Both the position numbers and the translations under genes were made by a program. The notes under the pieces are model-generated. The model ran no database searches. It saw only the letters and a list, made by a program, of their open reading frames with translations, and was not told the origin of the DNA. This document shows positions 38,088 to 47,851 of a stretch of 64,000 nucleotides of DNA, one piece after another. How positions within the stretch are numbered: position 1 is the stretch's first letter; every line of letters starts with the position of its first letter. This stretch comes from Shewanella saliphila (GTDB lineage: Bacteria; Pseudomonadota; Gammaproteobacteria; Enterobacterales; Shewanellaceae), in the NCBI RefSeq assembly GCF_014648295.1, contig NZ_BMQV01000007.1, positions 62,001 through 126,000 of the forward strand, read 5' to 3'.

Positions 38088-38756
38088 TTAGATAAAGTCA
38101 CACATTTCAGCGAGGGACTTTTTATTCACGGCATGCTGTGGGATGGTCGCATCCTCAGCGGGATAGCCTGCAATAATTAACATATAAGGCCGTTCATTAT
38201 CGTAGTCGCGGCCACACACCTTACTTAAAAAGCTCATTGGTTTGGGCGTATGGGTTAACGTACCTAACCCAGCATGGTGCAAGGCCTGAATTAAAAAACC
38301 AGTCGCAATCCCCACAGACTCATGCACATAATAATTTGTCTTTTGCGCGCCCTCATCTTCGCTACGTTTCTGACTAAACACCGCAATCAACCAGGGTGCA
38401 TGCTCTAAATAAGGTTTGTTCGCATCGGTGCCTAATGGTTTTAACGCATCTAACCACTCTTCGCCTGCTCTGCCAGCATAAAAAGCTTGCTCAAGAGCTT
38501 CTGCTTGCTGTCGAATTTGTGCTTTTATCTCAGGGCTACTAATGGCCACAAAATGCCAAGGTTGGTGGTTAGCGCCGTTAGGTGCGGTGCCAGCGGCCAA
38601 GATACATTGTTCTATAATAGCTTGAGGGACAGCGCGATCAGAAAAGGCCCGTATGGAGTGACGACGCTTAACATGTTGGTAATTGTCTTGCGCGCGCTTG
38701 AGCATTTCATCTTGGGGATATTCTATAAAATCGGTGAGCGGCAAATGCGCGGTCAT
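38088..38756 (-). CDS. Nitroreductase-family oxidoreductase
   Basis: An FMN-dependent NAD(P)H oxidoreductase fold of 222 residues. The signature RRHSIRAFSDRAVPQ (about residues 31-45, FMN phosphate loop), PNGANHQPWHFVAI and the C-terminal MLIIAGYPAEDATIP match the family. The substrate (nitroaromatic, quinone or an iodotyrosine-deiodinase-like halide removal) is not determined. It is divergent from the NAD(P)-binding protein at 38908. Confidence 0.87.
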   Translation of the reverse strand: MTAHLPLTDFIEYPQDEMLKRAQDNYQHVKRRHSIRAFSDRAVPQAIIEQCILAAGTAPNGANHQPWHFVAISSPEIKAQIRQQAEALEQAFYAGRAGEEWLDALKPLGTDANKPYLEHAPWLIAVFSQKRSEDEGAQKTNYYVHESVGIATGFLIQALHHAGLGTLTHTPKPMSFLSKVCGRDYDNERPYMLIIAGYPAEDATIPQHAVNKKSLAEMCDFI

Positions 38757-38907
38757 AACAAGTCCTTATAAATGAGACGATTGAAAACATCGCTCTAAGC
38801 TAACAAACATAACAAAAAATGCTACACAAATATTCTTATTGAAACCGACACAATGACAGATTACATTCAATACCATCAATTCAATATTTAGCTTAATAAA
38901 GGATTAT

Positions 38908-39591
38908 ATGATTGCAGCGATAATGGGTGCGACTGGCTTAGTGGGTAATGCGTTACTCAGCCAATTAATAGAAAGTGAACACTACAGCAAAGTTATCGTT
39001 ATCGGTCGCTCAACACCGGCTTTAGTTGAGCATCAGTTTGGCGCCGAAAAAGTCCAATTTATTGCCTGCCAACTTGATGAGTTACACGAGCTCACATTGA
39101 CCGACAAAATTGATCATGCGTTTTGTTGCTTAGGGACAACGATCAAACAAGCTGGCAGTGAAGAGGTGTTTATTCAGGTCGACAAACTAGCAGTACTAGC
39201 ATTTGCAAAATTAGTTCAGGCCCAAGCAAACCCAGCGCTTAAATTTTTAGTGGTTACCGCCCACGGTGCCAGTGCTAAGTCATCCGTCTTTTATAACCGG
39301 GTTAAAGGTGAATTAGAGCAGTCACTCATGACTCTCGCCCTCCCTGTATTGAATATTTTTCAACCCAGTTTATTGCTTGGCAAACGTGAGGAGAGCCGCT
39401 TTTTAGAAGGTATTGGCCAGGTGCTTTTAGGGGGTTTGTCGTGGTTATTTGTGGGGCCTTTACGACAATATCAACCAATCCAAGCTGAAACAGTAGCAGA
39501 GGCAATGTATCAAGTCGCTTTGGCGCCACAAGCAGCCCCAACAACGAGAACCATCAGCAATATGATGATGCATGACCGTCATCATGAATAA
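38908..39591 (+). CDS. NAD(P)-binding Rossmann protein (HTATIP2-like)
   Basis: A 227-residue atypical short-chain dehydrogenase. The cofactor loop GATGLVGNALLSQL is at the very N terminus, and a typical second strand VIVIGRS follows. Later parts are HAFCCLGTTIKQAGSEE, FLVVTAHGASAKSSVFYNRVKGELE (with Tyr-x3-Lys, residue about 132) and FQPSLLLGKREESR. This is the arrangement of oxidoreductase-like proteins related to HTATIP2. The substrate is unknown. Confidence 0.82.
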   Translation: MIAAIMGATGLVGNALLSQLIESEHYSKVIVIGRSTPALVEHQFGAEKVQFIACQLDELHELTLTDKIDHAFCCLGTTIKQAGSEEVFIQVDKLAVLAFAKLVQAQANPALKFLVVTAHGASAKSSVFYNRVKGELEQSLMTLALPVLNIFQPSLLLGKREESRFLEGIGQVLLGGLSWLFVGPLRQYQPIQAETVAEAMYQVALAPQAAPTTRTISNMMMHDRHHE

Positions 39592-39691
39592 AAAACCTAA
39601 CCGCTTTTAACATTGCTATAGGGACAGATGAAAGGCAAAAGGTGACATCGAGTTAATTAACTAACTAGCAAACCATAAAATGGAGGTGAAT

Positions 39692-39871
39692 ATGATTGAC
39701 AATGATTATTTAACTTTAGATGAAGTCTGCAAAATACTGGACAAAACACCGACAACAATTAGGCGTTACGCTCGTGAAAGCTTATTAACTAGCGAGCAAC
39801 ATGGTGAAGAGCTCAGTTTTAATAAAGATGAGGTTATGCGCTGTTTGAGGTTTTCTGATCGCTTAAGTTAA
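39692..39871 (+). CDS. Tiny helix-turn-helix protein (MerR/Xis-like)
   Basis: A 59-residue protein made almost only of a winged-helix DNA-binding domain: YLTLDEVCKILDKTPTTIRRYARESLL is the MerR/excisionase pattern, with a wing ending FNKDEVMRCLRF. The start is at 39692 because GGAGGTG lies 5 bases before it; the ATG at 39680 is within that site. No integrase or phage gene is nearby, so it is not an obvious excisionase. It is probably a small regulator. Confidence 0.75.
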   Translation: MIDNDYLTLDEVCKILDKTPTTIRRYARESLLTSEQHGEELSFNKDEVMRCLRFSDRLS

Positions 39872-39890
39872 ACTCTAAATGTCTACTGCA

Positions 39891-39931
39891 TAAAAAAATC
39901 CCCAACGCTTATCACGTTGGGGATTGTTATT
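39891..39931. terminator. Terminator, HTH gene / nqrF
   Basis: An 11-bp stem AATCCCCAACG with CGTTGGGGATT, preceded by A7 and followed by a T-rich tail. It sits between the convergent HTH gene and the nqr operon and can act both ways. Confidence 0.87.
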
Positions 39932-39942
39932 TGTAACCTAGA

Positions 39943-41160
39943 TTAATCACCAAAGTCATCTAACAAGATGTTTTCAGATTCAACACCTAGACTTTCTAGC
40001 ATACTAATTACAGAGGCGTTCATGATTGGAGGGCCACACATATAAAACTCACAATCTTCTGGCGCTTTATGCTGCTTTAAGTAGTTCTCATACAGCACAT
40101 TATGAATAAAGCCGGTGTAACCCGTCCAGTTATCTTCTGGCAGCGGATCAGACAGTGCCACATGCCACACAAAGTTATCATTTTCGGCAGCCAGCTGATC
40201 AAAGTCTTGTTGATAAAACACTTCACGAGTTGAGCGAGCGCCATACCAAAAGCTCATTTTACGCTTGGTTTTAACACTTTTTAATTGATTAAAAATGTGC
40301 GAACGCATTGGCGCCATACCCGCACCACCGCCAACAAACACCATCTCAGCATCGGTCTCTTTAACAAAGAACTCACCAAATGGCCCTGAAATAGTCACCT
40401 TGTCACCGGCTTTTAAATTAAAGATGTACGACGACATTTTACCTGGTGGTAAGCCTTCTTTTGGCGGAGTAGCAATACGCACGTTAAGCATAATGCGGCC
40501 CTTTTCATCTGGGTAGTTTGCCATTGAGTATGCACGTAATACGTCTTCATCTACCTTTGACACTAAGTCGAATAAACCGTATTTAACCCAGTCACCACGA
40601 TATTCTTCAGGGATATCAAAATCGGCATAACGCACTTCATGCGCAGGGGCTTCAATTTGAATATAACCACCGGCTTTAAATAGCACTTCTTCGCCATCAG
40701 GAATTTTTAACAACAATTCTTTAATAAAGGTTGCCTGGTTATCATTTGAAATAACCTCACATTGCCATTTTTTAACCCCAAAGATTTCTTCGTCAACTTC
40801 AAGCTCCATGTCGGTACGCACGGCAACCTGACACGCTAAACGACAACCTTCTTTGGCTTCTTTTTTAGTAATATGGTCCAGCTCAGTAGCCAAAATATCA
40901 CCACCGCCTGACTTCACTTTAACGCGACATTGACCACAAGTACCACCGCCACCACATGCAGACGGAATAAAAATTTGATGTCCTGCTAACGCGCCAAGTA
41001 ACTTGTCGCCCGCTGGCGTTCTAACTGTTTTTTCAGCATCACCGTTAATACTAATTGTGACATCTTCGGTGCTGACTAACTTACGCTTGGCGAGTAAAAT
41101 CACCATTACTAAGATGCATACCACAATGGTAAACATGCCTATACCTATTGCCATTTCCAT
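39943..41160 (-). CDS. nqrF: Na+-NQR subunit F
   Basis: The NADH-oxidising entry subunit. A single N-terminal membrane helix (residues 6-24) is followed by a 2Fe-2S domain with cysteines in [14 protein letters not shown] and CRLACQ (about residues 69-111). The FAD part has [12 protein letters not shown], and the NADH part [14 protein letters not shown] and [12 protein letters not shown]. It ends LLDDFGD as usual. Length is 405 residues. Last gene of the nqr operon; a terminator follows. No apbE or nqrM gene lies after it. Confidence 0.95.
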   Translation of the reverse strand: MEMAIGIGMFTIVVCILVMVILLAKRKLVSTEDVTISINGDAEKTVRTPAGDKLLGALAGHQIFIPSACGGGGTCGQCRVKVKSGGGDILATELDHITKKEAKEGCRLACQVAVRTDMELEVDEEIFGVKKWQCEVISNDNQATFIKELLLKIPDGEEVLFKAGGYIQIEAPAHEVRYADFDIPEEYRGDWVKYGLFDLVSKVDEDVLRAYSMANYPDEKGRIMLNVRIATPPKEGLPPGKMSSYIFNLKAGDKVTISGPFGEFFVKETDAEMVFVGGGAGMAPMRSHIFNQLKSVKTKRKMSFWYGARSTREVFYQQDFDQLAAENDNFVWHVALSDPLPEDNWTGYTGFIHNVLYENYLKQHKAPEDCEFYMCGPPIMNASVISMLESLGVESENILLDDFGD

Positions 41161-41184
41161 TACATAGCCCTTCTTATCAATGCG

Positions 41185-41793
41185 TTATAACGTGATGCCA
41201 GCAAAAGACATAAATCCAAGTGCCATTAATCCGGTGGTAATAAAGGTAATACCGATACCTTGTAACCCATCGGGAATGGCATGAAACTTCATCCGCTCAC
41301 GTAAACCTGCAAGTAATACAATCGCCATAGCCCAACCCACAGCCGAACCTGACGCAAATACCACTGATTCAGTTAAGTTGTAGTCACGGTTAGCCATAAA
41401 AATTACTCCAGCAAAAATGGCGCAGTTTACGGTTAATAGCGGTAAAAAGATCCCCAATGACTGATACAAAGTAGGAATGTAACGGTCTAAAAACATTTCT
41501 AAAATTTGCACTAATGCGGCAATAACCCCAATAAAGGTAATGAGCTGCAAGTAGCTTAAATTCAGTTCAGCATAACCTGCCCAGGCTAATGCGCCTGGTG
41601 CAAGAATATTGACGTAAATGATTTGATTTAATGGCACTGCCAACATCATCACCACAATGACGGCAATCCCTAAACCAAAGGCGGTAGACACCTTTTTAGA
41701 TACCGCAAGAAACGTACACATGCCCAAGAAAAAAGACAGGGCCATGTTGTCGATAAATGCAGCCTGGATAAATAAATTAATATAGTGTTCCAT
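41185..41793 (-). CDS. nqrE: Na+-NQR subunit E
   Basis: A 202-residue membrane subunit with six helices. [20 protein letters not shown] and [14 protein letters not shown] include the conserved cysteines that, with NqrD, hold the iron centre in the membrane. Homologous to NqrD in inverted topology and to RnfA. It follows nqrD by 9 bp. Confidence 0.95.
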   Translation of the reverse strand: MEHYINLFIQAAFIDNMALSFFLGMCTFLAVSKKVSTAFGLGIAVIVVMMLAVPLNQIIYVNILAPGALAWAGYAELNLSYLQLITFIGVIAALVQILEMFLDRYIPTLYQSLGIFLPLLTVNCAIFAGVIFMANRDYNLTESVVFASGSAVGWAMAIVLLAGLRERMKFHAIPDGLQGIGITFITTGLMALGFMSFAGITL

Positions 41794-41802
41794 GATGCCT
41801 CC

Positions 41803-42423
41803 TTAACTGCGCTTACGCTGAACGACTTTAATGGCCCAAATCATCACGCCAATTAAAAAGAATGCGCTAGGCGGTAATGTAAACATTTCATTTGCAAGGT
41901 ACCAACCACCGTTTTCGATGGTGGTTAATATCTCATGGCCAAACAAACTGCCACGACCTAATAACTCACGTACAAATGCCACGCCTAACAAAATCAAGCC
42001 ATAACCTATAGAGTTGCCTAATGCGTCAACCAGCGCTAAATGCGGTGGATGCTTCATGGCAAAGGCTTCTGCACGGCCCATAATGATGCAGTTAGTAATG
42101 ATTAAACTCACAAACACAGATAACTGTTTTGATAGTTCATACGCTACATCTTGCAACACCATATCAACGATAATCACCAATGAAGCAATCACGGTCATTT
42201 GCGCAATAATACGGACACTGTTGGGAATAAAGTGACGAATACTAGAAATAATTACGTTTGAAAATACCAGTACAAAGGTCACGGCTAGGGTCATCACTAA
42301 TGCGGTTTGCATTGAGTTACTGACCGCCAATGCCGAACACACACCGAGCACCTGCATAGCAACAGGGTTATTGGTAAAAATTGGCGATGTTAAAATCTCG
42401 CGAGTCGAACTGACTTGGCTCAT
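41803..42423 (-). CDS. nqrD: Na+-NQR subunit D
   Basis: A 206-residue six-helix membrane subunit. [18 protein letters not shown] and [17 protein letters not shown] carry the conserved Cys residues that bind the membrane iron centre. It is paired with NqrE. It starts directly after nqrC (no gap). Confidence 0.95.
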   Translation of the reverse strand: MSQVSSTREILTSPIFTNNPVAMQVLGVCSALAVSNSMQTALVMTLAVTFVLVFSNVIISSIRHFIPNSVRIIAQMTVIASLVIIVDMVLQDVAYELSKQLSVFVSLIITNCIIMGRAEAFAMKHPPHLALVDALGNSIGYGLILLGVAFVRELLGRGSLFGHEILTTIENGGWYLANEMFTLPPSAFFLIGVMIWAIKVVQRKRS

Positions 42424-43191
42424 TTATTTACCCTCCGCAGCAATAGCGTGTAAATAGGTTTGATACCCTTCAACGCCAAACCAAAACTCAACTAAACGTT
42501 GAATCCCCACACCGGTACGTGTTGCACCACTGACACCATCGATACCGTGAATATCACCTTCTTTAGCACCGCCCTTGATAACTTTAATGGCCATTTTGCC
42601 TTTGTCATCAAACAGCTTTTTACCCTGCCACAAGGCTAACCATTCTGGGTCGGTAACAAAATCGGCAATACCTGGAGTTTCACCGTGCTCATAAAATACA
42701 ATATTTTCAATGGTATTAAGGTCAGGCTTAATTGCCATGTAACCGTAAATAATCGACCATAAACCTTTACCGTAGATTGGCATCACAATGCTAGATAGCT
42801 GGTTATTAGCATCGTAAACTTCAAAAATACGGATATCAGTCGCCATGCTTTTAATCTTGGCGATGTCTTTTTTAGGCTTAGTTGACGTCTCAGGATTAAT
42901 GGCCGCCATACGCTCGTCAAAGTCGAGCAAGTTGTCTTTTTCGGTGACTTGACCACTGGCTAGGTTCACCATTTTAGGCTTAACACGTTGTTCAAACAGG
43001 GCATTAAAATCACCTTGGCTAATATCTATGCCAGCGGCTTTTAATACAAACTGTTGTACTTCATCACGTTTTTTAGCCAGCTTACGTTCTTTTAAAATCT
43101 CAGCAGTACCTGTGATCATAAATGAGCAAACCAAACTTAAAACGATAATAAAAATCATAGTTCCAGTAACGGTATCTTTTTTAAAGGCCAT
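42424..43191 (-). CDS. nqrC: Na+-NQR subunit C
   Basis: A flavoprotein subunit with one N-terminal membrane helix (residues 11-29) and a periplasmic FMN-binding domain. FMN is attached to the threonine of DGVSGATRTG (about residue 225), the S(T)GAT flavinylation motif. Attachment needs ApbE, which is not encoded nearby. Length is 255 residues; it overlaps nqrB by 11 bp. Confidence 0.95.
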   Translation of the reverse strand: MAFKKDTVTGTMIFIIVLSLVCSFMITGTAEILKERKLAKKRDEVQQFVLKAAGIDISQGDFNALFEQRVKPKMVNLASGQVTEKDNLLDFDERMAAINPETSTKPKKDIAKIKSMATDIRIFEVYDANNQLSSIVMPIYGKGLWSIIYGYMAIKPDLNTIENIVFYEHGETPGIADFVTDPEWLALWQGKKLFDDKGKMAIKVIKGGAKEGDIHGIDGVSGATRTGVGIQRLVEFWFGVEGYQTYLHAIAAEGK

Positions 43192-44392
43192 GACGTTTTA
43201 GTCTCCGTTTGATATTGGCTTGAGCGACTAGGTAGTCGAATAACGGTGCCCATAAATTGGTAAACAAAATGGCTAACATAATGCCTTCAGGCATTTTTGC
43301 ATTGAGTAAACGGATAATAATGGTCATCAAACCAATCATAAAACCATAAGCGAACTTAGCTTTGCGGGTGTATGAAGCAGTCACCGGATCGGTCGCCATA
43401 AACATCATCCCTAAGGCAAAGCCACCAGTCACTAAATGCCATGTCCACGGCATTGCTGACATTGGGTTTCTGCTTGACCCAAAGTAGTTAAACAACACTA
43501 CTGTTAAGATCATCCCAACCATCACGCCAGCCACAACACGCCAATCGGCCACACGAGTCAGCAGTAAAATACCGCCACCAATTAAAATCGCTAAGGTGCT
43601 CGTTTCGCCAACAGAGCCTGGGGTAAACCCTAAAAACGCATCCCACCAAGTGCTGTCGCTAAACACACTAAACCAGCTTGCATCGACAAAACTGAGCTTT
43701 TTAGCCACTGTTAGGGTTAACGTTGTTGCGCCAGAATAGCCATCAACCGCCACAAATTGGCTTAATGCAGCCACTTCAGTTGGGTAAGCAAAATAGATAA
43801 ATGCATAACCGGCCAGTGCAGGGTTTAAAAAGTTATACCCCATGCCGCCAAACATCTCTTTTGCCACAATCACACCAAAACTGAGGCCAAGTGCCACAAT
43901 CCATAACGGTGTTGAAATGGGTAAAATTAGCGAGAACAATAACGCTGTGACAAAGAAGCCTTCGTGTAACTCTTGGCGGCGGACTTTGGCAAATACCACC
44001 TCCCACACGAGGCTTACTACTAATGCAGTGAGGTAAAATGGCACATAAAAACTGGCGCCATAGGCAAATAAACTGATTAAGCCTGAGCTTTCAGTTAACG
44101 GCCCAAACAACAAGTTATAAATAGCCAGTTGCCATACTTCTGGTTGCGCAGCACCGGCCATAATGGCCACCTGGGCTTGCAGCCCCAAGTTGTACATACC
44201 AAATAACATGGCAGGGAATAAACACATGCCCACAATGTGCATGGTGCGTTTAACATCAATTGCATCACGGATATGCACATGGCCTTTAGTGCTACGGCCA
44301 TTGGCAATCCATAATGAACGTAAGAAGCTACGCATCGAGTCGCCATGAGCGTAATAGCTATCTTGGCTGGGCTTTTTTTGTTGCTGACTCAT
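43181..44392 (-). CDS. nqrB: Na+-NQR subunit B
   Basis: A large membrane subunit that houses riboflavin and a covalent FMN and probably the Na+ path. FMN attachment is at GYSGATTLT (about residue 219). Multiple helices include ILPISTPLWIVALGLSFG. The start is set at 44392, which overlaps the nqrA stop as TAATG and has GGAAGG upstream. Length is 403 residues. Confidence 0.95.
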   Translation of the reverse strand: MSQQQKKPSQDSYYAHGDSMRSFLRSLWIANGRSTKGHVHIRDAIDVKRTMHIVGMCLFPAMLFGMYNLGLQAQVAIMAGAAQPEVWQLAIYNLLFGPLTESSGLISLFAYGASFYVPFYLTALVVSLVWEVVFAKVRRQELHEGFFVTALLFSLILPISTPLWIVALGLSFGVIVAKEMFGGMGYNFLNPALAGYAFIYFAYPTEVAALSQFVAVDGYSGATTLTLTVAKKLSFVDASWFSVFSDSTWWDAFLGFTPGSVGETSTLAILIGGGILLLTRVADWRVVAGVMVGMILTVVLFNYFGSSRNPMSAMPWTWHLVTGGFALGMMFMATDPVTASYTRKAKFAYGFMIGLMTIIIRLLNAKMPEGIMLAILFTNLWAPLFDYLVAQANIKRRLKRHGL

Positions 44393-45780
44393 TAACCTTC
44401 CCTCTCGATAATATCTAGGCAAGCACGAAGTTCTTTACCAAAGTCATACTTTCCTGGGCACACAAATGTACATAAGGCTAAATCTTCTTCATCTAGCTCT
44501 AATGCGCCAAGCAGCTGTGCTTCGTCGGTATCACGTACCACTAAATCACGTACAAGTAAGATAGGTAAAATATCCAAAGGCATCACATGGTCTAGGCGAC
44601 CAAACGCCATCATGGCGCGAGGTGAGCCACCAGCATGAGTGGTAAAATCAAATAATTTTTTGGTGCGGCTAAAGCCAGACATCATGATACCGGTGAGCGA
44701 AAACTTATTACTGTCATGACGCACCCAAGGTAATACTTCCTGGCGATCGTTTTCAGTTAATACACTCACCTGATTGTGGAATCGTCCAAGATAATCATAA
44801 ACGCCAGCTGCAGTATGGCCTGACAATAACGATCCAGACACTATGCGTGATTGGCGCTGATCAATTTCAGGCGCGACCCATTCGCTCAACTTAGCACCCA
44901 ATTGAGTGCGCACTAAGCGAGGTTTTAATACATTAGGGCCAGCCAACGCGACGATGCGGTCGGTGTAAAGCTCACCTGTTAAAAACAATTTGCCAAACGC
45001 TATCACGTCTTGATAACCCAAGTGCCACACTTGACGTTCAATACTGACTGGCAATAAAGAATGAATATGAGTACCGACTAAACCTGCTGGGTGTACACCG
45101 TTGAAACCTTGTACATTTACACGAGATAAGTCGTATTTGGATGTTGCAGACAGTAGCGATTCGCCGTCATCCTGACACAAGTACACTTTGCCAGAAGTTA
45201 GTAGGCTTAATACATATAAGCCCGCCTCAAAAGCCTGTGGCTGAGTTGCAATCACCACCCGAGGGTCTGCCGCTAATGGATTAGTATCAACTGCGGTGAC
45301 AAATATGCCAGCAGGGGTCGCATCAAGTTGGGGGACCCGTGAAAACGGACGCGTTCTAAACGCAGTCCACAAGCCACTTTTAACAAGAGCTTGCTTTACG
45401 CTTTCATGGTTTAAGCTTGTTAATTCAGTTGGCTCTATCACGTTTGCCGTCGTTTGCTCTGCATCACAGTCAATCACAACTGACTGTAATACACGGCGTT
45501 CGCCACGATTAATCGCAGAAACCACGCCGCTAGCAGGTGCGGTAAATAGCACGCCAGGCGTTTTCTTATCTTCAAATAAAACCTGGCCTTTTGTCACGCG
45601 GTCGCCAACTTCAACCATCATGGTTGGTTTTAGGCCGACGTACTCTTCACCTATCAGTGCCACTTGCGTGGTTTTAGGCGCGCCGTCTATTTGCTGTAGT
45701 GGTTCACCAGCAATCGGGATATCTAGTCCCCGCTTAATGGTTATCACTGGATTTGTCACACCAGTCATGTCATTCACCAT
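44392..45780 (-). CDS. nqrA: Na+-NQR subunit A
   Basis: The soluble cytoplasmic subunit that contacts NqrB near the quinone site. Family features are ITIKRGLDIPIAGEP, VALIGEEYVGLKPTM (biotin-carboxyl-carrier-like fold), FEDKKTPGVLFTAPASG and the C-terminal EEDLALCTFVCPGKYDFG. Length is 462 residues from the ATG at 45780; an ATG at 45768 is equally plausible, and a longer frame to 45819 adds an unlikely tail. First gene of the operon, with a long upstream region. Confidence 0.94.
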   Translation of the reverse strand: MVNDMTGVTNPVITIKRGLDIPIAGEPLQQIDGAPKTTQVALIGEEYVGLKPTMMVEVGDRVTKGQVLFEDKKTPGVLFTAPASGVVSAINRGERRVLQSVVIDCDAEQTTANVIEPTELTSLNHESVKQALVKSGLWTAFRTRPFSRVPQLDATPAGIFVTAVDTNPLAADPRVVIATQPQAFEAGLYVLSLLTSGKVYLCQDDGESLLSATSKYDLSRVNVQGFNGVHPAGLVGTHIHSLLPVSIERQVWHLGYQDVIAFGKLFLTGELYTDRIVALAGPNVLKPRLVRTQLGAKLSEWVAPEIDQRQSRIVSGSLLSGHTAAGVYDYLGRFHNQVSVLTENDRQEVLPWVRHDSNKFSLTGIMMSGFSRTKKLFDFTTHAGGSPRAMMAFGRLDHVMPLDILPILLVRDLVVRDTDEAQLLGALELDEEDLALCTFVCPGKYDFGKELRACLDIIEREG

Positions 45781-45892
45781 CTTAAAAAAATTTCGATAGC
45801 TTATAGTATATGTTTGCAACTGCTAATATATGAACAAAGATCACACTCCCAGCGCGGCTTGTAATTTTGAAACATAACCTAATCACAAATTT

Positions 45893-45919
45893 GTGAGGCA
45901 GATCAATTTATCTCAGCCA
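45893..45919 (-). promoter_or_regulatory. Candidate CRP/FNR-type site before nqrA
   Basis: TTTGTGAGGCAGATCAATTT (45899-45918) matches the CRP pattern TGTGA-N6-TCACA in its left half and three bases of the right. It overlaps a perfect TCACAAATTTGTGA palindrome (45893-45906). It lies about 115 bases upstream of nqrA. Assignment is tentative. Confidence 0.35.
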
Positions 45920-46066
45920 GCGAAAACACTTTATGTAATTTTTGTATCAGAAAGGTTGTTACGTTTCTGAGTCTTTATGCCTGCTTGCTAATAAAGCAAG
46001 TAAGCATAAACCTCAGTATTTGAAAAGGATCTAAGAAGCGAAAACCATTTTTTAACACTACTTATG

Positions 46067-47851
46067 TCAATAATGAGCTTGTGAGCGTTGTAAGCTCCCT
46101 TGTTGAAAAGTATAAACCGCATCCATCTTGTCGAGGGCGGTACTACGATGGCTAATCATCAATAACGTTTTATTTTCTGCAAAGTTCAACAACAGTGAAA
46201 GTATCTCGCGTTCGGTGCGTTTATCAAGCCCTTCGGTAGGTTCATCGAGCAATAATAATGGCGCAGCGCGTAATAACGCTCTAGCTACACCAATACGGCG
46301 CTGTTCGCCACCCGATAATTGTCGGCCACCCTCACCAATCCACATGTCTAGCGGTTTGTCGCCTTGCAACAACGCCCCTAAGCCGACTTGTTGTAATACC
46401 GAGATAAAGCGTTCATCGTGAGCTTTTTTAGGCTCACCTTGTTGATAAGGTAAAGCCAGCGTTAAATTTTCGCGCAGCGTGCCGGCAAACAAATAAATAC
46501 GTTGACTCACAACGGTCATTGACGCCCTAAGCTCTGCTTCACTGTAATCGCAAAGGGGTTGACCATCGAGGGTAATATCACCTTGTTGGGCTGACCATTC
46601 ACGCGTCACTAGCCCCAACAAACTCGACTTACCACACCCGGTTGGGCCTAGTATTGCCACTTTTTGCCCTGCGTTAAGGGTTAAACTCAGCCCTTGTAAA
46701 ATAGGGGTGTGTGGTTGATAAGCAAAATGAACATTGTGTAATGTCAGCGCGCCCGAGTTTGCTTTTAAGGGGCTGTGCGGATCAAAGCTTATCGCGGGTG
46801 TTTGTTCGGTTATGTCTGTGACACGCTGCGCGGCTAACAGGGTACTGGATAAATGTTGAAATGCCCCTGCGATGGGCATCATCATCTCTAGGCTCGCCAT
46901 AGTGGCAAATACCATTAACGCCATTAACGGCCCTGGTGGCGTTGCATCGCCCACGCCATGACTGGCCAAATACAACATCACCAGCACGGCGGTGCCATTA
47001 ACTAAAATCAGCATGGCCTGGCTTAAGCCGGTAATATTGGCCATCGCTGTTTGTTGGCTAAATAATCGCGCTTGGGCTTGCTCAAGTTTGGCTAAATAAC
47101 GCGTGTTTGCTGCAAACAGGCTTAATTCGGCTTGGCCTTGAATCACATCAAGCAGCATCACTCGGTACTGCTGTTTCGCATCGATTAATGCTCGACCAGG
47201 CGTTTTACCGAGAGCATAAAACACCACGGGTAATACACACCAAGCAAGCAATAAAATACTGCATAAACTCAAGGCTAAGTTAAGGTCAAACCAGGCTAAA
47301 AAAACAAACAGTCCTGCAATCATCAATAATGACGCCACTAAAGGCGTTAGCAAGCGTAAATACAAATGATCTAAGGTGTCGATATCGGCCACTAAACGAT
47401 TAAGCAAATCACCACGACGCAGCCCTTGTAAGTTAGCGGCGCTCAACGGTAAGAGCTTTTGCCACGCCCAAATGCGTAACTGAGTTAACAATTTAAATGT
47501 GGCTTCGTGGGTGGCTAAACGCTCACCGTAGCGGCTTGCTGTTCGGGCAATAGAGAAAAATCGCACGCCGCCAGCTGGGGTGAAAAAGTTAAACATTTGC
47601 GCTGTAGCAACTGATAACCCCGCGATTGCTGTGGCCGACAAAAACCAGCCCGATAATGACAACAAACCAATGCCGGTTAATAAGGTGATAAAGGTTAATA
47701 TTAAGCCGGTCAGCATCATCAGCCATTGGCGGCGAAACAAGGCTAAAAACGGCACTAATACTCGCAATGATGTGCTCCGCGTTGATATCGATTGTGCTGC
47801 TGTTTGAGGCGAGTCAGTTTGCAGTGAGGTTTGCTCAGTTGAGTGATTCAT
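46067..47851 (-). CDS. cydC: Heterodimeric ABC exporter CydC
   Basis: Half of the CydDC exporter, which moves cysteine and glutathione to the periplasm and is needed to assemble cytochrome bd. An N-terminal six-helix region (about residues 35-330) is followed by an ATPase with Walker A GPTGCGKSSLLG, signature LSGGEQRR and Walker B LLLLDEPTEG. Length is 594 residues. Its ATG overlaps the cydD stop by one base (TAATG). cydAB is not in this window. Confidence 0.93.
   Translation of the reverse strand: MNHSTEQTSLQTDSPQTAAQSISTRSTSLRVLVPFLALFRRQWLMMLTGLILTFITLLTGIGLLSLSGWFLSATAIAGLSVATAQMFNFFTPAGGVRFFSIARTASRYGERLATHEATFKLLTQLRIWAWQKLLPLSAANLQGLRRGDLLNRLVADIDTLDHLYLRLLTPLVASLLMIAGLFVFLAWFDLNLALSLCSILLLAWCVLPVVFYALGKTPGRALIDAKQQYRVMLLDVIQGQAELSLFAANTRYLAKLEQAQARLFSQQTAMANITGLSQAMLILVNGTAVLVMLYLASHGVGDATPPGPLMALMVFATMASLEMMMPIAGAFQHLSSTLLAAQRVTDITEQTPAISFDPHSPLKANSGALTLHNVHFAYQPHTPILQGLSLTLNAGQKVAILGPTGCGKSSLLGLVTREWSAQQGDITLDGQPLCDYSEAELRASMTVVSQRIYLFAGTLRENLTLALPYQQGEPKKAHDERFISVLQQVGLGALLQGDKPLDMWIGEGGRQLSGGEQRRIGVARALLRAAPLLLLDEPTEGLDKRTEREILSLLLNFAENKTLLMISHRSTALDKMDAVYTFQQGSLQRSQAHY

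Noticed and set aside
39692..39871. The small HTH protein as a prophage or island excisionase
   Set aside because: No integrase, attachment repeats, tRNA or phage gene lies near; the surrounding genes are core.
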